Part shown: positions 7,658 through 13,027 of the stretch, in pieces
Numbering within the stretch: the first letter of the stretch is position 1
Layout of the letters: each line of letters begins with the position of its first letter
Assembly: GCA_964566765.1 (NCBI GenBank)
Contig: CAZMJI010000007.1
Coordinates: 1-26,886 of the forward strand
Reading direction: 5' to 3'
From: Thioglobus_B sp964566765
Lineage (GTDB): Bacteria; Pseudomonadota; Gammaproteobacteria; PS1; Pseudothioglobaceae
Length of the DNA stretch: 26,886 bases
Translations under genes and position numbers: made by a program
Notes under the pieces: generated by a model
What the model saw: only the letters and a program-made list of their open reading frames with translations
Database searches by the model: none
What the model was told of the DNA's origin: nothing

Positions 7658-7685
7658 TTGACAAATGGCGCTTTCGGGGAATAAT
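7658..7685 (+). promoter_or_regulatory. Sigma-70-type promoter of sqr
   Basis: A perfect TTGACA (7658-7663), a 16-base spacer, then AATAAT (7680-7685), five of six matches to TATAAT. The predicted transcript start is near 7692, about 30 bases before the sqr ATG at 7722. This also argues against an ATG at 7665, which would lie inside the promoter. Confidence 0.7.
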
Positions 7686-7721
7686 ATTAGAACTGTTGAG
7701 AGAACAAAAAAGAGGAGAATA

Positions 7722-9014
7722 ATGGCACGTATTGTAGTCATTGGTGCAAGCACCGGGGGGTTGCCGTTCGCCTACGACATGAAGAAGACCGTAGGCAAAG
7801 CGCACGATGTGGTTGTTATTTCTAACAATCCTAATTTCAATTTCATTCCGTCCAATCCATGGGTGGCCGTTGGCTGGCGCTCTGAGGACGATATTAGTTT
7901 CGAATTGGCGCCACGCTTAAAACGCAAAGGCATTGAGCTGATTGTCGGCGAAGCCACTGACATCAAGCCCGATGACAACCAGGTAGTGGTGGATGGTCAG
8001 CAGGTAGTTGAGTATGACTACTTGGTACTGGCAACCGGTCCAAAACTGGCCTTTGACGAGGTCGACGGCCTAGGTCCAGACGGTCATAGCGTCTCTATCT
8101 GTACCACGGCGCATGCCAAAATTGCCTCTAGAGAGTGGGAGACTTTCTGCGCAGGTGGCGGTGGCCCGATTGTGGTCGGTGCAGTACAAGGCGCTTCGTG
8201 CTTTGGTCCAGCGTACGAGTTTGCTGCCATTATGGATACCGATTTAAAAAAACGTGGCATTCGAGACAAATGCCCAATGACCTTTGTCACCGCAGAACCG
8301 TATATTGGCCATTTGGGCCTGGGCGGTGTGGGCGACTCTAAAGGTTTGTTAGAGTCCGAATTCAGACACCGACATATTAAATGGATTACCAATGCCAAGG
8401 TTGCTTCTGTGGCCCAGGATTTGGTCACCGTTGAACAGGTGAATGATGACGGTGAGGTGATCAAAACCCATGAGGTGCCAACCAAGCACACCATGATGCT
8501 GCCAGCCTTTAAAGGGGTTGATGTGGTTAGCAAATTGGCCGAGGTAGGCGAGGGTTATGTCAATCCGCGCGGTTTTGTGATGATCAATGAATATCAGCAA
8601 TCCCCAGTTAAAGATAACATTTTCTCCTTGGGAGTAAATGTTGCCATTCCGCCAGTCGAGGCCACGCCGGTGATGTGTGGCACGCCAAAAACTGGCTATA
8701 TGATTGAGTCAATGGTGACTGCCATCGTGCACAACATCGAAGAGATGTTGGCCGGTCAAACACCAAGTCACAAACCAACTTGGAATGCGGTCTGTATTGC
8801 CGACATGGGCGATACTGGTGCGGCTTTTGTGGCCATGCCACAGATTCCACCCAGAAATGTGACTTGGGCCAAAAAAGGCAAGATGATGCACCTGGCCAAG
8901 ATTGCCTTTGAGAAGTTCTTTATTCGCAATATGAAGACTGGCAACTCTGAGCCGTCTTATCAAAAGTACATCTTTAAGATGTTGGGTATCGAGCGTATTC
9001 GCAAGCACGATTAA
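7722..9014 (+). CDS. sqr: Sulfide:quinone oxidoreductase
   Basis: FAD enzyme on the inner membrane that oxidises sulfide to sulfane sulfur/polysulfide and passes electrons to quinone. The 430-residue protein has an N-terminal dinucleotide fold (VVIGASTGG, 5-13), the conserved NPWVAVGWR (45-53), LATGPKLAFDEVDG, and a late FAD segment KTGYMIESM. Cysteines C127, C160 (GASCFGPAYEFA) and C358 (VCIADMGD) stand where SQRs carry redox cysteines; C319 is an extra one. The amphipathic C-terminal part (about 382-405, KKGKMMHLAKIAFEKFFIR) is the usual membrane anchor, and no signal peptide is visible. Start chosen at 7722 because AGAGGAGA precedes it and the Rossmann fold begins there; an in-frame ATG at 7665 lies in the promoter. 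Probably a type I SQR, though the subtype needs a tree. Flavocytochrome c sulfide dehydrogenase is less likely. The end overlaps the recN end by four bases. Confidence 0.9.
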   Translation: MARIVVIGASTGGLPFAYDMKKTVGKAHDVVVISNNPNFNFIPSNPWVAVGWRSEDDISFELAPRLKRKGIELIVGEATDIKPDDNQVVVDGQQVVEYDYLVLATGPKLAFDEVDGLGPDGHSVSICTTAHAKIASREWETFCAGGGGPIVVGAVQGASCFGPAYEFAAIMDTDLKKRGIRDKCPMTFVTAEPYIGHLGLGGVGDSKGLLESEFRHRHIKWITNAKVASVAQDLVTVEQVNDDGEVIKTHEVPTKHTMMLPAFKGVDVVSKLAEVGEGYVNPRGFVMINEYQQSPVKDNIFSLGVNVAIPPVEATPVMCGTPKTGYMIESMVTAIVHNIEEMLAGQTPSHKPTWNAVCIADMGDTGAAFVAMPQIPPRNVTWAKKGKMMHLAKIAFEKFFIRNMKTGNSEPSYQKYIFKMLGIERIRKHD

Positions 9015-10672
9015 GCGCTGGCTTTAATCATCGCTGCGGCTGCTTCAAGCGCCTTATCACTAATTTGAGAGCCCGAGAGAATTCGGGCCACCTCTTCAAC
9101 ACGCGCCTGCTTCGAGAGGACGTCAATCTGCGTGCTGGCACCGTCGCTGTGCTGAGTTTTGCTGACCTTAAAGTGGGTATCACCAAAACAGGCCACTTGG
9201 GCCAAGTGGGTGATACATAACACTTGATGGTGTTTGGCCAAGGCTTTCAGCTTTTCGCCCACGGTTTGGGCAACCGCACCACTAATGCCCACATCCACTT
9301 CATCAAACACAATGGTTGGGGTGTAGTCGCTGCTACTGCCCACCACGGAGATGGCCAAGGAGATACGCGACAACTCGCCGCCCGAGGCAATCTTCTTAAG
9401 CGGCTTGGGTAGCTGGCCCATGTTGGTACGCACCAGAAAATCCACCGATTCATTGCCGCCCAAATGCACCCCGGTCGGCTTGGGCTGCAAGGCTGCCTCA
9501 AACTCACTGCCTGGCATGCCCAAGGTTTGCATGATCTCACTCACCTGGGCTGACAAGGTCTTGGCACTTTGTGCTCTAGAGGCGCTCAACTCGTCTGCCA
9601 ATACCTGATACTGCTCTTGAATCTCTTTAAGGCGTTTGTTTAAGTGTTCGAGAGAGGTGCCTGGTGAACCCAACTCAGACAAACGCGCTTCTAATTGCGC
9701 CTGAACTTCCAGCAATTCTTCAAATTGGCAATGGTGTTTACGGCCGAGGTCGTGGAGTTCGCTCATGCGCGCCTCCAGCAGCTGCATACGTTCTTCGTCC
9801 ATGTCCAGGCGACTTAGGTAGTCATTCAAGGCATACACACATTCTTGTACTTGTACTTGAGCACTGTCTAAGAGTTCGCCGGCCTCGCCCAGCGCCTCAT
9901 CCAGCGCTTGTGCCTTATCCAGCTCATAGCTCAGGCTGGAGAGTTGCGCATTCACCCCCTGATCAGACTCTAGTTGCGCCAACACGCCGGATACTTGGGT
10001 CACCAGTTGGCCCAAATTGGCACTAAGGCGATAATCTTTTTCAATACTCTGCAGCTCTTCTGCACTCAAATTGGCCGCCTTTAACTCATCTAATTGATGC
10101 TGATACAACTCCTGCTGCTGCAATAAGCTCTCTTGGTTGTCTTGCAACTCAGTCAAGCGTGTTGAAAGCTCTCGATGTTCGCGCGCCAAGGTATCTAACA
10201 CTGATAGGCGCTGTGTGTTATCTGCATAACCATCTAATAACGCCAGCTGTTCAGCGGGCTTTAATAACAATTGATGTTCGTTTTGGCCGTGGATATCAAC
10301 CAGGCATTCGCCCAATTGCTTGAGCACAGCCAGCGGCATAGACACGCCATTAATAAAGGCTTTAGAGCGTCCGTCGGCACCAATCACACGACGCAGTACA
10401 CACTCGGTCTCGCCATCCAATGCTTGTTCTTCAAGCAGCGCTTGCGCTCTGGGGTTATGCTCAAGCAAAAAGGTAGCACTCACATCGGCGCGCGACTCAC
10501 CCGCACGTACCATTGACTTATCTGCTCTAACGCCCAGGGCCAAGCCTAGTGAGTTGAGTAAGATTGATTTACCCGCGCCAGTCTCACCGGTAATGGTGCT
10601 CATGCCCGGCTCAAACGACACCTCTAAGGCGTCAACCACGGCCAAGTTTTTTACCGACAACTCTAACAGCAT
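9011..10672 (-). CDS. recN: DNA repair ATPase RecN
   Basis: SMC-like protein that gathers broken DNA ends during double-strand break repair. Its 553 residues match the family. The N-terminal ATPase lobe has Walker A GETGAGKS at 29-36. A long coiled coil rich in Leu, Glu and Gln covers roughly 155-375. The C-terminal lobe carries the ABC signature SGGELSR (430-436) and Walker B TIVFDEVDVGISG (453-465) with D457 and E458, then a CITHLAQVA switch region. It follows nadK by six bases, an arrangement shared with many gammaproteobacteria. In E. coli recN is SOS-induced; no canonical E. coli LexA box is seen directly upstream, but a different palindrome lies upstream of nadK. The ribosome site is weak (AGGGCC), consistent with coupling to nadK. 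Confidence 0.96.
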   Translation of the reverse strand: MLLELSVKNLAVVDALEVSFEPGMSTITGETGAGKSILLNSLGLALGVRADKSMVRAGESRADVSATFLLEHNPRAQALLEEQALDGETECVLRRVIGADGRSKAFINGVSMPLAVLKQLGECLVDIHGQNEHQLLLKPAEQLALLDGYADNTQRLSVLDTLAREHRELSTRLTELQDNQESLLQQQELYQHQLDELKAANLSAEELQSIEKDYRLSANLGQLVTQVSGVLAQLESDQGVNAQLSSLSYELDKAQALDEALGEAGELLDSAQVQVQECVYALNDYLSRLDMDEERMQLLEARMSELHDLGRKHHCQFEELLEVQAQLEARLSELGSPGTSLEHLNKRLKEIQEQYQVLADELSASRAQSAKTLSAQVSEIMQTLGMPGSEFEAALQPKPTGVHLGGNESVDFLVRTNMGQLPKPLKKIASGGELSRISLAISVVGSSSDYTPTIVFDEVDVGISGAVAQTVGEKLKALAKHHQVLCITHLAQVACFGDTHFKVSKTQHSDGASTQIDVLSKQARVEEVARILSGSQISDKALEAAAAMIKASA

Positions 10673-10678
10673 AAGGCC

Positions 10679-11500
10679 CTAGGTTAGCTTAGATCCCCAA
10701 CGCAGTTTGGAACGAATGATCTCAAAATAATCGTAGTCTTTCGGGTGTAGTAGGTGAATAAAGCTGCTGTGCTGACGCACTCTTAAGTCCTGTCCAGGCT
10801 CAATGGCAAAAGAACTTTGACCGTCAAAGCTCACCGTTGCGCCCACATCAATATCACGAATGCGTATCACCACTTCGCTGGCACCCGGCACCAACAACGG
10901 TCGATGGCTCATGGTGTGCGGACAAATTGACACCAAGCCAATGGCGTTAACCCCTGGATGCATAATCGGCCCGCCACTAGACAGTGCATATGCCGTTGAG
11001 CCGGTTGGTGTGGTCACAATCAAACCATCCGCGCGCTGATTGTTGACGAAACGCTCGTCAATAAACACATCAAACTCGATCATGCGCAGCGTTTGCTTAC
11101 GATGCAACACCACGTCATTAAATGCTAAGCGTGTATCAATCGCCTGGCCATCCTGCTCTAGTTGGCATGAGAGCAAACAACGCTCTTCCTTAATAAACTC
11201 ACCATCCAACACTTGGGAGACGGTTGCCAGCATATGCTCGGCACTGACATCGGCCAAAAATCCCAGACGACCCAAATTAACTCCCAGAATCGGGATGTTG
11301 TGATCCACAAAACTACAAGCCGTATTTAATAAGGTGCCGTCACCGCCCACCACAATCACCAAATCGGCAGCCTGGGCAATCTCATCGTCACTGGAAACCA
11401 CGCGAATACCACGCGAATCCAAATAAGCGCTGAGCTCTTCAGCGGTTGAATCGCTCACAGGGTCGTTGGGCTTGGTGATGATGCCTATCGTATTAAACAT
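10679..11500 (-). CDS. nadK: NAD kinase
   Basis: Phosphorylates NAD to NADP in the cytoplasm using ATP. The 273-residue protein has the family motif GGDGT at 52-56 with catalytic D54, a LGVNLGRLGFL segment (72-82), FND at 127-129 (equivalent to the usual NE/D motif), and TPTGSTAYALSSGGPI (164-179). Length and motifs are standard. It is the first gene of a two-gene operon with recN and is divergent from grpE, the same arrangement as in E. coli. The ATG lies next to an AT-rich region with poor ribosome-site character. Confidence 0.97.
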   Translation of the reverse strand: MFNTIGIITKPNDPVSDSTAEELSAYLDSRGIRVVSSDDEIAQAADLVIVVGGDGTLLNTACSFVDHNIPILGVNLGRLGFLADVSAEHMLATVSQVLDGEFIKEERCLLSCQLEQDGQAIDTRLAFNDVVLHRKQTLRMIEFDVFIDERFVNNQRADGLIVTTPTGSTAYALSSGGPIMHPGVNAIGLVSICPHTMSHRPLLVPGASEVVIRIRDIDVGATVSFDGQSSFAIEPGQDLRVRQHSSFIHLLHPKDYDYFEIIRSKLRWGSKLT

Positions 11501-11524
11501 AGCTAATATATTTTAAAATTATGG

Positions 11525-11552
11525 GTTGATTTGTCTAAAATAGACACTATCT
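11525..11552 (+). promoter_or_regulatory. Possible heat-shock (sigma-32-like) promoter of grpE
   Basis: GTTGATT (11525-11531), 13 bases, then CACTATCT (11545-11552). This is a partial match to the sigma-32 pattern CTTGAAA and CCCCATNT: TTGA is kept in the first box and five of seven defined bases in the second. grpE is a heat-shock gene in E. coli, so the match is reasonable, but it is weak on sequence alone. Confidence 0.3.
11532..11546. promoter_or_regulatory. 15-bp palindrome in the grpE / nadK-recN divergent promoter region
   Basis: TGTCTA-AAA-TAGACA, perfect six-base arms with a three-base centre, about midway in the 84-base spacer between the divergent starts. It could serve as an operator for either side. 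It is not the E. coli LexA box (CTGT-N8-ACAG). Confidence 0.5.
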
Positions 11553-11584
11553 AAGAGCTAAATATACATTAATTAGACCCAAAC

Positions 11585-12142
11585 ATGACTAAAAAACCAA
11601 GTGAAAACCCCTCTGAAGAGCCGCTAGAAAACGCCGAAGCAGAAACCACAACCGACACCGGTGACGAGCAAGCGTCAAGTGAAGACCTGCAGGCCCAACT
11701 GGAGCAGGCTCAGCAATCGGCCAAAGATAATTGGGATAAGGTTTTGCGTGCCCAAGCCGAGATTGAAAACATTAAGCGCCGCAGCGCTAAAGACGTTGAG
11801 AATGCACACAAGTATGCCTTGGACGGCTTTGTTAAGGCCCTACTTGAAGTTAAAGATTCACTGAGCATGGGCCTGAGGTCTGCGCAAGAAGAACAGGCTA
11901 GTATCGAGAGTTTGATTGAAGGCCTGGAAATGACCGACAAAGTATTTTTATCAACCCTGGAGAAGTTTGGCGTACAAAGCGTTGATCCAAAAGGCGAGGC
12001 CTTTAATCCTGAATTGCACGAAGCAGTGACCATGATTCCAATGCCTGACCAGGACTCCAACACCGTCTTAGAGGTGGTACAAGTCGGCTTTACCTTAAAT
12101 GGACGCCTGGTACGACCAGCCATGGTGGTTGTGGTTCAATAA
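11585..12142 (+). CDS. grpE: Nucleotide exchange factor GrpE
   Basis: Releases ADP from the DnaK chaperone so that it can cycle. It has 185 residues: a disordered acidic N-terminus (1-35), a long dimerising helix (about 36-115, with QAEIENIKRRSAKDVENA), and the C-terminal beta domain with the family signature FNPELHEAV and VGFTLNGRLVRPAMVVV. Divergent from nadK, as in E. coli. dnaK and dnaJ are not next to it; adk follows instead. The ribosome site before the ATG is weak. A hairpin with a T run follows at 12207-12230. Confidence 0.97.
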   Translation: MTKKPSENPSEEPLENAEAETTTDTGDEQASSEDLQAQLEQAQQSAKDNWDKVLRAQAEIENIKRRSAKDVENAHKYALDGFVKALLEVKDSLSMGLRSAQEEQASIESLIEGLEMTDKVFLSTLEKFGVQSVDPKGEAFNPELHEAVTMIPMPDQDSNTVLEVVQVGFTLNGRLVRPAMVVVVQ

Positions 12143-12186
12143 GGTCTCTAAACTTCCATCATTCGAATTTTGGGCGCTAATTATGA

Positions 12187-12192
12187 TAAAAT
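12187..12192 (+). promoter_or_regulatory. Candidate -10 element upstream of adk
   Basis: TAAAAT, overlapping a TATGAT at 12182-12187, sits about 60 bases before adk and upstream of the terminator-like hairpin. No convincing -35 is present. Similar TAAAAT boxes occur ahead of grpE, aroQ and rplY. Confidence 0.3.
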
Positions 12193-12206
12193 TTCGCCCG
12201 ATTTTA

Positions 12207-12230
12207 GTCGCAGGTAGCGACCTTTTTTTT
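12207..12230 (+). terminator. Rho-independent terminator-like hairpin between grpE and adk
   Basis: GTCGC (12207-12211), loop AGGTA, GCGAC (12217-12221), then C and eight T. It would end grpE transcripts. It lies only about 20 bases before the adk start, leaving no room for an adk promoter after it, so some transcription must read through. It may act as an attenuator in the adk leader. Confidence 0.65.
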
Positions 12231-12251
12231 AATCATTACTAAGGACATATT

Positions 12252-12890
12252 ATGAAACTCATTCTTTTAGGCGCACCCGGCGCGGGCAAGGGCACAGTTG
12301 CCAAACTACTAACCAAATTAGACGGTTCAGTTCAAATTTCAACCGGTGACATTCTACGTGGCGCAGTGGCTGCGGGCACCGAGCTAGGCAAGCAAGCAGA
12401 AGCAGCGATGAAGGCTGGCGACCTGGTATCAGATGACCTAATCATGGGCATTATGGAAGAGCGTCTTAAAGAAGACGACTGTCAGTCTGGTTACCTACTA
12501 GACGGCTTCCCGCGCACCATTCCACAAGCAGAAGCGCTAAAGGTACTACTTGAGAAGATGGGTGAAACTCTGGATGCAGCAGTTGAGATCGACGTACCAC
12601 GTGACGTGATTCTAGATCGTCTAACCACACGACGCACTTGCACAGGCTGCGGTGAAATCTACAACGTTAAGTCAAACCCAACCAAGGTTGAGGGTGTTTG
12701 CGACAAATGTGGCGCACCAGTGGTTCAGCGTGATGACGAGACCGAAGAAGCGATCAGCAACCGTCTGAACGTCTACAACGACCAAACCGCACCATTGGTT
12801 GACTTCTATAAAGAAGAAGGTCTGCTACTATCAGTACAAGCCACTTCATCAGACGCGGTGATTGACGCCATTAAAGCCAAGCTGGGCTAA
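12252..12890 (+). CDS. adk: Adenylate kinase with zinc-type LID
   Basis: Interconverts ATP + AMP and two ADP in the cytoplasm. The 212-residue protein has the P-loop GAPGAGKGT (7-15), the AMP-binding segment ISTGDILR (29-36), LLDGFPRT (82-89), and a long LID domain. The LID has C130, C133, C150 and C153 in a CxxC...CxxC layout, which binds structural zinc in adenylate kinases of many Gram-positives and some proteobacteria. E. coli Adk has a non-metal LID, so this form differs from that well-known relative. The TAAGGA ribosome site is seven bases before the ATG. The preceding hairpin with T run suggests controlled read-through, and a strong terminator follows. Many leucines use CTA, as in rplY. 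Confidence 0.97.
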   Translation: MKLILLGAPGAGKGTVAKLLTKLDGSVQISTGDILRGAVAAGTELGKQAEAAMKAGDLVSDDLIMGIMEERLKEDDCQSGYLLDGFPRTIPQAEALKVLLEKMGETLDAAVEIDVPRDVILDRLTTRRTCTGCGEIYNVKSNPTKVEGVCDKCGAPVVQRDDETEEAISNRLNVYNDQTAPLVDFYKEEGLLLSVQATSSDAVIDAIKAKLG

Positions 12891-12912
12891 TTTAGCCTGC
12901 GCTTGACGCTTT

Positions 12913-12943
12913 AAAAACCCCAGGCCATGGTCTGGGGTTTTTT
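12913..12943 (+). terminator. Strong intrinsic terminator after adk
   Basis: AAAAACCCCAG (12913-12923) pairs perfectly with CTGGGGTTTTT (12932-12942), loop GCCATGGT, with six T in all at the 3' end. It begins 23 bases after the adk stop. The A run on the other side means it could work on both strands, but no gene converges here. Confidence 0.9.
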
Positions 12944-12964
12944 ATGCGCGCTTGACAGACGGCG

Positions 12965-12993
12965 TTGTGCTAAGTTAGCATCTGTCTTATAAT
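12965..12993 (+). promoter_or_regulatory. Promoter of dsbD
   Basis: TTGTGC (12965-12970), 17 bases, then a perfect TATAAT (12988-12993). The expected transcript start is near 13000, giving about 28 untranslated bases before the GTG at 13028. A second candidate overlaps it: TTGACA at 12952-12957 with TAGCAT 18 bases on. The perfect -10 makes the first the better choice. Confidence 0.6.
12968..12980. promoter_or_regulatory. 13-bp palindrome in the dsbD promoter
   Basis: TGCTAA-G-TTAGCA is a perfect palindrome that overlaps the end of the -35 hexamer and fills most of the spacer before TATAAT, a place where a bound repressor would block RNA polymerase. A further pair of arms, GACAGA (12954-12959) and TCTGTC (12981-12986), lies outside it. 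I do not recognise the regulator. Confidence 0.5.
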
Positions 12994-13027
12994 GAACGCT
13001 GTATTTTTTTGGGGGAGCACGACAAAA

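Noticed and set aside
7665..7721. In-frame upstream ATG giving a 19-residue longer SQR
   Set aside because: It lies between the -35 and -10 of the sqr promoter, and a strong ribosome site with the Rossmann motif begins at 7722.
8084..8533. Long antisense frame (about 149 codons) within sqr
   Set aside because: Sqr has clear motifs on the other strand; the antisense product shows no recognisable domain.
8874..8909. AAAGGCAA / TTGCCTTT repeat in sqr as a recN terminator
   Set aside because: The loop is 20 bases and the stem has only three GC pairs; too weak, though six T follow on the minus strand.
9071..9088. GCCCGA / TCGGGC hairpin near the 3' end of recN as a terminator
   Set aside because: No T run on either side and it lies before the recN stop; probably chance in coding sequence.
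9664..10026. Open reading frame of about 120 codons antisense to recN, rich in Pro, His and Arg
   Set aside because: Its frame is a shadow of the recN coiled coil; the composition is biased, there is no ribosome site and no family motif.
12161..12168. ATTCGAAT palindrome between grpE and adk
   Set aside because: Eight-base palindromes are expected by chance; no placement or second copy supports a role.
12992..13027. In-frame upstream ATG giving a 12-residue longer DsbD
   Set aside because: It overlaps the TATAAT box; the GTG at 13028 has a ribosome site and starts a clean signal peptide.
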